NCBI GenBank assembly: GCA_900696645.1
Contig: CAADGV010000040.1
Location: 101,848-165,847, forward strand
DNA length: 64,000 nt
Direction of reading: 5' to 3'
Source: an uncultured Chlorobiota bacterium
Lineage (GTDB): Bacteria; Bacteroidota; Ignavibacteria; UBA10030; UBA6906
The notes under the pieces were generated by a model. The model was given only the letters and a program-made list of their open reading frames with translations. It ran no database searches and had not been told where the DNA came from. Positions 8,658 to 17,745 of this stretch are shown here, piece after piece. Numbering within the stretch: the stretch's first letter is position 1; every line of letters starts with the position of its first letter. Made by a program: the position numbers and the translations under genes.

Positions 8658-9347
8658 TTACAGAAGGAATTCAGCAAATTTCAGATCATCCTTCGTGGTG
8701 ATTTTGATGTTCTTGGGATCACCCGGAACAACCTTCACGGGAATCCTCAAGCGTTCCACTAACGAAGACTCATCGGTGCCCAAGAATGCCGACCGTTGAG
8801 CGGCAAGATGTGCCCGCATCAGAATTTCGTACCGGAATCCTTGCGGCGTTTGGACGGCCCGGAGCCTGCTTCGGTCAAGAGTTTTTCTGTAGAATCCGTC
8901 AGACTCAAGTTTGATGGTATCTTTTACCGGTACGCCAACAACCGCCGCTTTGTATTTCCGACTTGCGTCAATAATAGTGGTGATCACGTCACGCGATACG
9001 AGGGGCCTGACGGCATCGTGAACAAGAACAATATCCGGTGCTTCATCGAACGCAAGCAATCCGTTGCGAACCGAAAACTGTCGCTCAGTTCCCCCTACGA
9101 CAACATGAGAAACCTTCTTGAACCGGGCATTCGCCACGAGCCTCTCGGCGACCATGACCTGATTATCCGGAACAACTACAACTATCTCATCGACGAGAGG
9201 ATGGATGTCAAACACCCGGATGGAATGATACAGAACTGGCTTTCCCGCGAGAAGCATGAACTGTTTGGGAACATCACTTCCCATACGGCGCCCGCGGCCT
9301 CCGGCGGGAATCACAACGCCGACTCTATGAGTCTTTCTTTTTGCCAT
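8658..9347 (-). CDS. ispD: 2-C-methyl-D-erythritol 4-phosphate cytidylyltransferase
   Basis: The 229-residue cytoplasmic enzyme couples CTP to methylerythritol phosphate, the third step of the non-mevalonate isoprenoid pathway. It has the nucleotidyltransferase loop PAGGRGRRMGSDVPKQF and the central VLVHDAVRPLVS. Toward the end come TPQGFRYE and a KITTKDDLKFAE tail, all in family order. Its start lies 23 bases inside the 3' end of the upstream APC transporter gene, indicating coupled translation. The family length is about 230 residues, so it is complete. Confidence 0.96.
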   Translation of the reverse strand: MAKRKTHRVGVVIPAGGRGRRMGSDVPKQFMLLAGKPVLYHSIRVFDIHPLVDEIVVVVPDNQVMVAERLVANARFKKVSHVVVGGTERQFSVRNGLLAFDEAPDIVLVHDAVRPLVSRDVITTIIDASRKYKAAVVGVPVKDTIKLESDGFYRKTLDRSRLRAVQTPQGFRYEILMRAHLAAQRSAFLGTDESSLVERLRIPVKVVPGDPKNIKITTKDDLKFAEFLL

Positions 9348-11163
9348 AATAGTCGATCGAGAAATTGAACTCCGGAAACTCTTTCGGCAGTTTCATAATA
9401 CTGAATACCATCACGCCGATGGAGATGCGGTCGATCCAGGATGATAGCGGCCATCCAAAATGGAATGTGATCTGTTTGTGCGGCAGCTCGTACTTGAACA
9501 CATACAACAATTCCTCAATACTATCGTACAGGGTTTGTCCGCTTTGCACAAACCGGAAATGGTTCGGAGCAACGCGGGGGGGAACTCCTGCCCGCGGTGA
9601 GTAAAAGCTGATATACGCCACCGAGGGATCCGGCGTCCCGCCTTCTTCAAGCGGCCTTTTGAAATACACGTCGATCTTGTCGCCCGGTGCCTCTGCGAGA
9701 TGAAGAATCATTTCCATGGGAGTATCGGTTTCCTCGATGACTTTCTTCTCGGGAGGCCGCTTCTTTGCAACAAACAATCCGACTACTAAAAAGAAGACTG
9801 TCGCTCCTGCCCACAACCCAACACCGTAGGGTCTTGTGAACGCAAGGTATGCAAAACAACTCGCCAGAATAACAAACAGCACGAGCGTACCGAACCGGGA
9901 CGTATTGTATTCACGAATCTCCTTCGTTCCTTTGAAATAGCGGTAGAAGAGCAGGCTACCCATGTTGATGACGAAGCTCGCAACAAGAGAGAGTGCATAC
10001 ATTTCCGCCAGCGTCTTTTGTTCACCCTCAGTTATCAAGATTATGCAGGTGAAGAAAATGGCGCTGAGAACGTGAATCCGGTAGAGCGATTGCCGCCGGT
10101 TCGTCTTGATAATCCAATGAAAATCGTAGCGATGCGCAACACGCTCCATCAATTCGCTTGACGCGACAAATGCCGTGTTCACAGCCATGACGAGGGCAAT
10201 GCTGGCAATAACGCCGACGAGTACACCGAACGGTATGCCGTTGATAGCGGCAGCGTATTGGGTAATCAGGTCCGTTTCATGAACGGCCGGATCGAGTCCG
10301 GAAGTCAAAACTAAAGACGAAAGCAGCGGAGTAAAAATACCCGTGGTTACGGCAAGAAAGATATATGCCTTTCCGATCTCCTTCCAGCTTTTGACGAGTC
10401 CGGCAATCTGCACAACGGACTCTATACCGGAATACGCAAGGATACAACCCGAAATGCTGATAATGATAAACGCAAATCCCCCAATAATGCCTGCTTCGCC
10501 AATCTCAAAAAAAGAAGTCGAGTAACTCTGCCCGATACTCTGCCAGGATTCGGGTGTTGATTCGTACAATCCTGAGGCAAGCAGGCTGAGCAACACAACC
10601 GCCACAACGGAAAACAGCCCGAACGTGAACCGCGCATTCTCCCTAATGCCAAGAATGTTCAGTCCCGCTATCCCCCACACAATCCCAAACTGGAACATGA
10701 GTTTTTGCGTATGGGAGAACTGCATGAACGTAAGGCCGTTCTCCACCGCGCTAACGGTGGAAATACTTGCGGTGAGAACGTACACAACGAGAATCGATGC
10801 AACCGCAATGAAGGAAAGTGTGGGCCCGAGGACGAGATAGGAAAACGAATACACCCCGCCGCCGCGGATGTTGTGATGTTCGAGAATCTCCGCAATCTCC
10901 ACCATGCGTGTAGAAAGAAACCGCATAAGTATGGATGTGATTGCGAGAAATGCAATGGCGTACGTTCCGATAAACCGGAATGCTTCGCTGGGGGCGTAGA
11001 AGATGGACGTCAACTCGTCCATCAACGTGATGACGGCGATGGAAAGCCACGTCAGCCACCAGCGGCCATTGCTGAAGTAGGAAAGGAGCCCCTTCTTACG
11101 GGAGAGATAAACAAACGTCCCGATTACTGCAACGTTCAGAAGAACAAGCAGCAGGATCTTCAT
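9325..11163 (-). CDS. APC-superfamily transporter with C-terminal soluble domain
   Basis: The 612-residue protein has about 12 membrane segments over residues 1-470. Features include a FYAPSEAFRFIG turn near the front, HHNIRGGGVYSFSYLVLGP (comparable to helix 3 of APC permeases) and a YSGIESVVQIAG helix. This resembles amino-acid/polyamine/organocation carriers. The last 130 or so residues (after KKRPPEKKVIEETD) are soluble and mixed alpha/beta; I do not recognise them. It could be a regulatory domain. The gene sits between queA and ispD in the same direction and overlaps ispD by 23 bases. Substrate unknown. Confidence 0.8.
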   Translation of the reverse strand: MKILLLVLLNVAVIGTFVYLSRKKGLLSYFSNGRWWLTWLSIAVITLMDELTSIFYAPSEAFRFIGTYAIAFLAITSILMRFLSTRMVEIAEILEHHNIRGGGVYSFSYLVLGPTLSFIAVASILVVYVLTASISTVSAVENGLTFMQFSHTQKLMFQFGIVWGIAGLNILGIRENARFTFGLFSVVAVVLLSLLASGLYESTPESWQSIGQSYSTSFFEIGEAGIIGGFAFIIISISGCILAYSGIESVVQIAGLVKSWKEIGKAYIFLAVTTGIFTPLLSSLVLTSGLDPAVHETDLITQYAAAINGIPFGVLVGVIASIALVMAVNTAFVASSELMERVAHRYDFHWIIKTNRRQSLYRIHVLSAIFFTCIILITEGEQKTLAEMYALSLVASFVINMGSLLFYRYFKGTKEIREYNTSRFGTLVLFVILASCFAYLAFTRPYGVGLWAGATVFFLVVGLFVAKKRPPEKKVIEETDTPMEMILHLAEAPGDKIDVYFKRPLEEGGTPDPSVAYISFYSPRAGVPPRVAPNHFRFVQSGQTLYDSIEELLYVFKYELPHKQITFHFGWPLSSWIDRISIGVMVFSIMKLPKEFPEFNFSIDYYGKKKDS

Positions 11164-11186
11164 TCAAAGCAAGCCCGTGTGATACA

Positions 11187-12227
11187 TCAGAGAATTAGCA
11201 TTGCGTCGCCGTAGCTGTAGAAGCGCATGCCATCTTTGATGGCGCGCTTGTACGCCTTCATAATGAAGTCACGCCCGGCGAACGCGGACACCAGCATCAG
11301 CAACGTCGATTCGGGCATATGAAAATTCGTAATCAGGTGGTCGGTCACTTTCAATTCATACGGGGGAAATATGAACTTGTCCGTCCAGCCGCGATTACTC
11401 TTCAAATGTCCGTCGGTTGTAACGCTGGATTCAATCGCCCTGCATGTGCTTGTGCCCGCAACAAATACATTTCCTCTGCTGTCAATGCATTTGTTGACAA
11501 TCTGGGCAGTCTCTTCAGAAATCTCATAATACTCTGAATCCATTTTGTGTTTCGTCAGATCCTCCACTTCAACGGGGCGAAACGACCCCAACCCGACATG
11601 AAGCACAACAGGCACAACGTGAACGCCTTTCTTTTTCAGAGCTGCGATAACCCGTTTCGAGAAGTGAAGGCCCGCCGTTGGCGCGGCAACAGCTCCGGTA
11701 ACCCGCGCAAAGATCGTCTGGTACATCTCCTTGTCTTTTTCCGTCGGGTCGCGCTTGATGTAGTACGGCAACGGCATGCGCCCGATCCGCTCGATGATTT
11801 TGAACAGATCGCCCTCCGCATTGAACCGTACTGTTCGGCCGCGAGAAGTAGTGTTATCAATAACTTCGCAGTAGAGATTGCCTTCATCGAAGAAGATCTT
11901 GTTGCCGATACGAACTTTGCGCGCAGGGTCAACGATCACATCCCAGATGTTTTCATTCTTGTTCAACTCGCGCAGTAGAAACACCTCGATTCTGGCGTTT
12001 GTTTTCTCCTTGCGGCCAAACAGGCGGGCAGGGAATACCCTTGTTTCATTGACAATCAGGCAGTCACCCTTCTTAAAGTACTGTGTGATCTTGTAAAACT
12101 TGTCATGTATCTGAATCGATTCATCGGCACGGTTCAGCACCATCAAGCGTGATTCATCCCTCGGGTTCGCAGGGTACTTGGCAATGAGATTTCTGGGAAG
12201 CGGATAACGAAAATCCGAAAGTTTCAT
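11187..12227 (-). CDS. queA: tRNA preQ1(34) S-adenosylmethionine ribosyltransferase-isomerase
   Basis: The enzyme moves the ribosyl part of S-adenosylmethionine onto preQ1 in tRNA to make epoxyqueuosine. The frame is open to 12275, but I place the start at ATG 12227 because the protein then begins MKLSDFRYPLPRNLIAKYP, as family members do, giving 346 residues. Diagnostic blocks are RPFPARLFG-like (here RVFPARLFGRK), PTAGLHFS, HVGLGSFRPVEVEDL and NFHMPESTLLMLVSAF. The gene follows ppdK and a hairpin and is followed after 23 bases by the APC transporter. No other queuosine gene is in the window. Confidence 0.95.
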   Translation of the reverse strand: MKLSDFRYPLPRNLIAKYPANPRDESRLMVLNRADESIQIHDKFYKITQYFKKGDCLIVNETRVFPARLFGRKEKTNARIEVFLLRELNKNENIWDVIVDPARKVRIGNKIFFDEGNLYCEVIDNTTSRGRTVRFNAEGDLFKIIERIGRMPLPYYIKRDPTEKDKEMYQTIFARVTGAVAAPTAGLHFSKRVIAALKKKGVHVVPVVLHVGLGSFRPVEVEDLTKHKMDSEYYEISEETAQIVNKCIDSRGNVFVAGTSTCRAIESSVTTDGHLKSNRGWTDKFIFPPYELKVTDHLITNFHMPESTLLMLVSAFAGRDFIMKAYKRAIKDGMRFYSYGDAMLIL

Positions 12228-12256
12228 CTCTGTAGTTCTTTCCTCTTGTACATAAA

Positions 12257-12291
12257 TACTCTCCTCCGCTATCAAGACAGAGGAGAGTGTG
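12257..12291 (-). terminator. Hairpin between ppdK and queA, weak terminator or attenuator
   Basis: ACTCTCCTC and GAGGAGAGT form a perfect nine-base-pair stem around a 12-13 base loop, starting within ten bases of the ppdK stop. It is followed only by ATTTAT, so full termination is doubtful. It may protect the ppdK mRNA end or modulate queA. Confidence 0.4.
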
Positions 12292-12299
12292 AATAGTCC

Positions 12300-15071
12300 T
12301 TAGCGCTTCTTCTTGCGTTTTGCGGCTTTTTTCCGCGACGGAAGCGTTCTCGCTGTTACGACTTTCTTGTCTGCCAACGCAGCACGTGCAGCCGCCAACC
12401 GGGCAATCGGCACACGGAACGGCGAACAGCTCACATAGTTCAGCCCGATCATGTGACAGAATTCTACGCTTGACGGATCGCCACCGTGTTCACCGCAGAT
12501 TCCGATTTTCAATGCCGGGCGAACGCCGCGACCTTTCTCCACAGCCATCTTCATCAGTGATCCGACGCCTTTGCGGTCGATAACCTCGAACGGATCCTTC
12601 TCGTACACTTCCATTTCAACATACGGTATGAGGAAACGTCCGGCATCATCCCGGCTGACGCCCAGAGTAGTTTGTGTGAGATCATTCGTACCGAAGCTGA
12701 AGAATTCGGCAACGGTCGCAACCTCATCGGCTGTAATGGCGCCGCGGGGAATTTCGATCATAGTACCGACAAGGTAGTTCAGCTTCACACCCTTCTCCTT
12801 CATCACTTCTCCGGCTACCTGCCGCACAATTTTCTCTTGGTGAGCAAGCTCTTTCACGTTGCCAACCAGAGGGATCATAACTTCAGGTTCGACTTTGATT
12901 CCCCGAAGCTGGACATTCGCCGCCGCCTCGAAAATAGCGCGGGATTGCATTTCCGTAATTTCGGGAAAAATCAATCCCAGACGGCAACCACGGAAGCCGA
13001 GCATCGGGTTGAACTCGTGCAAACTTGCAACGCGCTGATGCACTTTTTCGTAACTGATGCCCATCTGACTTGCGAGGGCCCGCTGTGCCGGTTCTTCGTG
13101 CGGAACGAATTCATGCAACGGCGGATCAATGGTACGAATCGTGACGGGACGGCCGTTCATCGCCTCAAAAATCCCCTCGAAATCTTCACGCTGCAGAGGG
13201 AGAAGTTTCGCAAGCGCAACCTTACGTTGCTCGACACTATCTGCGAGAATCATCTCACGCATCGGGCCGATCTTTCCCTCACCGAAGAACATGTGCTCGG
13301 TGCGGCACAATCCGATTCCTTCAGCACCGAATGCAACAGCATTGCGTGATTGATCGGGCTGGTCGGCATTGGTGCGCACTTTCAAACGGCGATACTTGTC
13401 GGCCCACGTCATGATCTTCTTGTACTCTTGATAGATAGGGGCATCCTTCGGATCAAGAGTCTTGTCGATCAATACTTGTAGAACCTCGGAAGGCTTTGTG
13501 GCAACCTTGCCTTCCATGACTTCTCCGGTAGTACCGTCAAGCGAAATCCAATCACCCTCTTTCACAACCTTCCCGTTCACTGACATTGTGTGTGTGCCGT
13601 AGTCAATGTTCAAGGCCGAGCATCCGGCGACACACACTTTGCCCATTTGGCGCGCAACGAGGGCGGCATGCGATGTCATACCGCCGCGAGCTGTGAGGAT
13701 ACCTTCCGCAGCGTCCATTCCCTTGATATCTTCAGGAGAGGTTTCAATGCGCGTCAGGATTACCGACTCACCGCGCTTCTTCCATTCTTCGGCATCGGGG
13801 GCATTGAATACGACGCGTCCGGTTGCTGCGCCGGGACCGGCGTTCAGCCCCCTTGCAAGCAGTCGCCCGTTGGTGATTGCGGCATTTTTCTCGTGCAGGT
13901 CGAACACGGGGCGGAGCAACTGATTCAGCTGATCAGGCTCAATCCGTTGCAATGCCTCCCGATCCGAAATCAGCCGTTCATTCACCATGTCCACCGCAAT
14001 CTTGATAGCCGCAAACGCCGTGCGTTTCCCGACCCGGCATTGAAGCATGTACAGCTTGCCTTGTTGAATGGTGAATTCAATATCCATCATGTCACGATAG
14101 TGCTTCTCCAGCCTCTTCCGGATGACATCGAGTTGTTTGTAGATTGTCGGATTTGCTTTTGCGAGTTCGGAAATCGGAAGCGGGGTTCGCGTGCCCGCAA
14201 CGACATCCTCACCCTGCGCATTCATGAGGTACTCACCGTAGAATACATTTTCGCCCGTTGCCGCATCTCTCGTAAATGCCACACCCGTTCCCGAATCCTC
14301 TCCCATGTTGCCGAACACCATCGACTGAATATTGACGGCGGTTCCCCACGATTCAGGGATGTCGTACATTTTGCGGTAGGCAATAGCCCGTTCGTTGTTC
14401 CATGACCCGAACACAGCACCGATAGCTCCCCACAATTGCGACATCGGGTCTTGCGGGAAGTCATGCCCCGTTTTATCCTTGATTGCCGTCTTGAACAATC
14501 CGACAAGTTCTTTCATGTCGTCGGCATTAAGGTCGGTATCAAGGTGAACGCCTTTGGATTTCTTTTTCTCTTCAATGATGAGTTCGAACGGATCAATTTC
14601 ATCCTTGTGAACAGGTTTCAACCCGAGGACAACGTCGCCGTACATCTGCACGAAACGTCGGTAGGAGTCGTAAACAAAGCGAGGGTTGTTTGTCTTCTTC
14701 ACCAATCCTTCGGCAACGGCATCGTTCATACCCAGGTTGAGAATGGTATCCATCATGCCGGGCATTGATGCACGGGCACCCGACCGGACAGAAAGCAGCA
14801 GCGGGTTCTTTACATTGCCGAGCTCCGCACCCATCATTTTCTCAACTTTCTTCAGAGACTTTGCAACTTCAGCTTTCAGTGTTTTGGGATATGTTTTTTT
14901 GTTCGCATAGTAATAGGTGCAGACTTCCGTCGATATCGTAAATCCTGCCGGTACAGGCAGTCCGATATTTGTCATCTCGGCCAGATTGGCACCTTTGCCT
15001 CCCAGGAGGCCTTTCATTTCAGCTTTTCCTTCGGCTTTGCCACTGCCGAACACGTAAACATATTTCTTCAT
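12300..15071 (-). CDS. ppdK: Pyruvate, phosphate dikinase
   Basis: The 923-residue cytoplasmic enzyme interconverts pyruvate, ATP and phosphate with phosphoenolpyruvate, AMP and pyrophosphate. The N-terminal ATP-grasp part has [20 protein letters not shown]. The central swivelling domain has the phosphohistidine motif [19 protein letters not shown]. The C-terminal TIM barrel has [10 protein letters not shown] and [17 protein letters not shown], with the catalytic Cys in [10 protein letters not shown]. The tail is Lys/Arg-rich ([11 protein letters not shown]). Domain order and length are normal. Pyrophosphate made or used here connects with the membrane pyrophosphatase at 4.6 kb. It is followed by queA. 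Confidence 0.97.
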   Translation of the reverse strand: MKKYVYVFGSGKAEGKAEMKGLLGGKGANLAEMTNIGLPVPAGFTISTEVCTYYYANKKTYPKTLKAEVAKSLKKVEKMMGAELGNVKNPLLLSVRSGARASMPGMMDTILNLGMNDAVAEGLVKKTNNPRFVYDSYRRFVQMYGDVVLGLKPVHKDEIDPFELIIEEKKKSKGVHLDTDLNADDMKELVGLFKTAIKDKTGHDFPQDPMSQLWGAIGAVFGSWNNERAIAYRKMYDIPESWGTAVNIQSMVFGNMGEDSGTGVAFTRDAATGENVFYGEYLMNAQGEDVVAGTRTPLPISELAKANPTIYKQLDVIRKRLEKHYRDMMDIEFTIQQGKLYMLQCRVGKRTAFAAIKIAVDMVNERLISDREALQRIEPDQLNQLLRPVFDLHEKNAAITNGRLLARGLNAGPGAATGRVVFNAPDAEEWKKRGESVILTRIETSPEDIKGMDAAEGILTARGGMTSHAALVARQMGKVCVAGCSALNIDYGTHTMSVNGKVVKEGDWISLDGTTGEVMEGKVATKPSEVLQVLIDKTLDPKDAPIYQEYKKIMTWADKYRRLKVRTNADQPDQSRNAVAFGAEGIGLCRTEHMFFGEGKIGPMREMILADSVEQRKVALAKLLPLQREDFEGIFEAMNGRPVTIRTIDPPLHEFVPHEEPAQRALASQMGISYEKVHQRVASLHEFNPMLGFRGCRLGLIFPEITEMQSRAIFEAAANVQLRGIKVEPEVMIPLVGNVKELAHQEKIVRQVAGEVMKEKGVKLNYLVGTMIEIPRGAITADEVATVAEFFSFGTNDLTQTTLGVSRDDAGRFLIPYVEMEVYEKDPFEVIDRKGVGSLMKMAVEKGRGVRPALKIGICGEHGGDPSSVEFCHMIGLNYVSCSPFRVPIARLAAARAALADKKVVTARTLPSRKKAAKRKKKR

Positions 15072-15125
15072 CGTCTATTTTCCTTTGGTGAATGTAAAGT
15101 GCATCGTTAATGATGGTACAGTTTT

Positions 15126-15824
15126 TCAGTCCTCTGCTTTTGACACAACCGCAAGAACGAAGTGTTCGAGCAGGTTCTTTGAGCACGGGTTTGCGTGATC
15201 TTCCATCCGCTCGGGATGCCACTGCACAAGTTGCAGGAAGGGCCTGGCTTCACTCTCTTCCCATTCCAGTCCTTCCACTACGCCGTCAGAAGATCTTGCA
15301 GTAACGCGCAAACCCTTCGCCACCACATCAACCGCCTGATGGTGTGCGGTGTTGACTTCGCCTTTTGCCGCCTCGACAATCCAGTGCAACGTCGTGCCCC
15401 GCTCAATCTCGACTTTGTGACGGCGATCTTTGCCTTCCTTCGTTTTCCCGTGATTCTTATGTCCTTCGCGTTCAAGATCGGAAATGAGGGAGCCGCCAAG
15501 TGCCACGTTGCACACTTGCATTCCCCGGCAAATACCGAGAATTGGGGTCCCTTTCTTTACCGCTTCCTTCACAAGTTTGATTTCAAAGGCATCACGCTTT
15601 TCGTTGATATCGTCGAGATCCTTTGCATGATCGTCGCGGCCGTAAAATTTCGGGTGCACATCACTTCCCCCGGTGAGAATCAACCCGTCGCACTTTTTGA
15701 TCTCCTTCAGGTTATTCGCTTCATGTGACAGCTTGATGACTTCGACCTGCTTTGCAACTTTCCTTAACCAGTGAACATAGTTGTCGTACTTCTTGTTGAA
15801 TGTGTCCGTAATTCCAATAATCAT
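15126..15824 (-). CDS. Class I glutamine amidotransferase-like hydrolase (peptidase C26)
   Basis: The 232-residue protein has the C26 fold: DGLILTGGSDVHP near residue 50, the nucleophile elbow GICRGMQVCNVALGG with Cys99, a NTAHHQAVD block, and the catalytic His in QWHPERM. Relatives include gamma-glutamyl-GABA hydrolase (PuuD) and similar gamma-glutamyl hydrolases. The true substrate is not evident, since no polyamine genes are near. Its stop overlaps the start region of lpxK, being the last gene of the lpx run (overlap 15821-15824 if the longer lpxK end is counted). Confidence 0.88.
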   Translation of the reverse strand: MIIGITDTFNKKYDNYVHWLRKVAKQVEVIKLSHEANNLKEIKKCDGLILTGGSDVHPKFYGRDDHAKDLDDINEKRDAFEIKLVKEAVKKGTPILGICRGMQVCNVALGGSLISDLEREGHKNHGKTKEGKDRRHKVEIERGTTLHWIVEAAKGEVNTAHHQAVDVVAKGLRVTARSSDGVVEGLEWEESEARPFLQLVQWHPERMEDHANPCSKNLLEHFVLAVVSKAED

Positions 15825-16876
15825 GATATGATCTTTCCCCTGATGGAGTTGTTAATACTCGAGTGAAGTGTTTCTTGTCCCCCGACAATCTCCACCCGTA
15901 TTGTTGCATAGAAAACCGGAACCTCGCCAATCAGTTTTTGAGCTGTATTCCTGTCTGAACGAATCCTGACTGCATCCTTTTCCGTGGTGATACACGCATC
16001 GACATTCATCGCTTTTGCGAACGAAGCAAGCGTGAGCATATCGGCTTCCGAGTAGCGATGGTGATCGGGAAACCGCATGTCGCTCAGAGGATTGAACCCC
16101 GTCTCCCGCAGTTGAATCGTGAATGCTTCATGATTCCCGATCCCGCTGAACGCAATCACACTCATCCGCTTCACAACGTCCGGCGATGCAAGGCCGTCGT
16201 CATGCACACGCCGAATTTCATGAAGAGTGTAATGAAAACGGACAAATGGCGCAGTTGTAAATGAACTGAGTTTCTTTTCAAGTCCAGCATGGTCAGGATT
16301 GTTTTCGTTGAACCTCGATAGCGCAACGATTTTTGCTCGCCGCAATCCCGAGAGCGGTTCTCGCAATCTTCCAGCCGGAACAACAGCATCATGCAAAACA
16401 TTCGTCGTCGCATCTACGACGACGATATCCAAGTTTCGTTTCAAATAGCGATGCTGAAAACCATCATCCATCACCAACACATCCGCCCCGAATTGAACAG
16501 CTTTCCGTGCAGCATCGGCCCGCTTTTCGGATACAACCACAATTGAAGCGGGAAATTTGTGCGCAATCTGAACGGGCTCGTCGCCACCCTGTTCCGCTGT
16601 AGCGACTATCTTCTCTCCGTCTGATACAACAGCAACACCGGTCGAATTCCGCTTGTATCCCCGGCTGACAACGCCAACCCTTCTTCCGTCACGAAGCAAG
16701 TATTCAACGATGTATTCAACCAGCGGTGTTTTGCCTGTTCCACCGACAGTGAGGTTCCCGACTGAAATAACCGGGACACCCGCATCTTCCGATTTCAATA
16801 CGCCCCAATCAAACAGCTTGTTGCGAACAATCACAACGAACGCATACAGCCACGAAAGCGGAAGTAACAATTTCAT
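15821..16876 (-). CDS. lpxK: Tetraacyldisaccharide 4'-kinase
   Basis: The enzyme phosphorylates the 4' position of the lipid A disaccharide at the inner membrane. The N-terminal helix LPLSWLYAFVVIV anchors it. The P-loop is GNLTVGGTGKTPLVEYI, preceded by VPVISVGN, and the later block MDDGFQHRYLKRNLDIVVVD is diagnostic for LpxK. I take ATG 16876 as start; a TTG two codons upstream is possible. It ends in an ATGA-type overlap with the C26 hydrolase gene. Together with lpxB about 0.9 kb upstream it shows lipopolysaccharide synthesis. Length (about 350) is normal. Confidence 0.95.
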   Translation of the reverse strand: MKLLLPLSWLYAFVVIVRNKLFDWGVLKSEDAGVPVISVGNLTVGGTGKTPLVEYIVEYLLRDGRRVGVVSRGYKRNSTGVAVVSDGEKIVATAEQGGDEPVQIAHKFPASIVVVSEKRADAARKAVQFGADVLVMDDGFQHRYLKRNLDIVVVDATTNVLHDAVVPAGRLREPLSGLRRAKIVALSRFNENNPDHAGLEKKLSSFTTAPFVRFHYTLHEIRRVHDDGLASPDVVKRMSVIAFSGIGNHEAFTIQLRETGFNPLSDMRFPDHHRYSEADMLTLASFAKAMNVDACITTEKDAVRIRSDRNTAQKLIGEVPVFYATIRVEIVGGQETLHSSINNSIRGKIIS

Positions 16877-16890
16877 AATCAAGGGGGAAC

Positions 16891-17745
16891 TTACTTCCCC
16901 AATTCCTTCAGCTTCTTCTCCACATCGGCAAGTTTGTCGGTTGCCTTGTATGTCGTGTGAAGAAGCTTAAGTGATGTCAGAATTCCAATCTTGTCGTCTT
17001 TGAGCCGCGAGAAATCGGCGCTGTTGCCGCTGTCGGGATTCTTTCTCAAATCCGCCGTTTTGGCATCAATCGCCTTCAGTCCGGCATAGAATGTTCGTTC
17101 CGCCGTCTGGTCGCGGTCCACTTTCATGTATGCTCTCCCCATTTGGCGGTAGAATGATCCGATGAACGGAGACGACTTGAATTTCTCAACTGCATCTTTG
17201 CACACTTTGATGACGTTGTTGAAATCTTCAGCACTGAAGTATGCATAGCTCAGATTGTAGAATTGCCGGTCGTACGGAAATTTGTCGGCATTCTTGCGTG
17301 CATACTTCAGAAGAGTCTTGTTGTCGCTGACGGCATTAGAGACTTCACAAATCCGTTCGTATGTGTCAGAATCCGTCACACCCAGCGCTTCAAGCGTAAC
17401 GTAGTAGTCGCGTGATTGCCGCAGCAACTCTCTTTTCTTGCTTCCGGCATCCGGTGCCATCCCAAGATCATAGTGGAGCGAGGCCAAATCGGCCAGCACA
17501 TCGGTGTCGTTGGCATCCAACGTGAGAGCCTGCTGAAGAACAATTCTGGCGCTGTCAAATTGTTGAAGGAGATACAGTTGATGGCCGTGTTTGTATAACA
17601 TCTCCTTCGTCGCAACGGGAGGCACAACAGATTCCATTTTCTCCGACTCGGATGAGGAACCGCAGCCGAACAGCAACAACGTCGAACCCAGCAACACAGG
17701 GAACGCGAGGTGTGCTGGATTGATTCGATTCTTGGGTCGATTCAT
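16891..17745 (-). CDS. TPR-containing lipoprotein
   Basis: The 284-residue protein has a lipoprotein signal peptide ending LLLFGC (Cys28), a short Ser-rich linker and then helical repeats that fit tetratricopeptide spacing, for example YKHGHQLYLLQQFDSARIVL, then DVLADLASLHYDLG and QFYNLSYAYFSAEDFNNVIK. It probably sits on a membrane leaflet as a scaffold. It lies between lpxB (4-base overlap) and lpxK, so it is co-transcribed with lipid A genes, and an envelope role is likely. No specific family name is recognised. Confidence 0.85.
   Translation of the reverse strand: MNRPKNRINPAHLAFPVLLGSTLLLFGCGSSSESEKMESVVPPVATKEMLYKHGHQLYLLQQFDSARIVLQQALTLDANDTDVLADLASLHYDLGMAPDAGSKKRELLRQSRDYYVTLEALGVTDSDTYERICEVSNAVSDNKTLLKYARKNADKFPYDRQFYNLSYAYFSAEDFNNVIKVCKDAVEKFKSSPFIGSFYRQMGRAYMKVDRDQTAERTFYAGLKAIDAKTADLRKNPDSGNSADFSRLKDDKIGILTSLKLLHTTYKATDKLADVEKKLKELGK

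Noticed and set aside
12672..14405. Long plus-strand frames across ppdK
   Set aside because: They are antisense to a highly conserved gene and show no domain.
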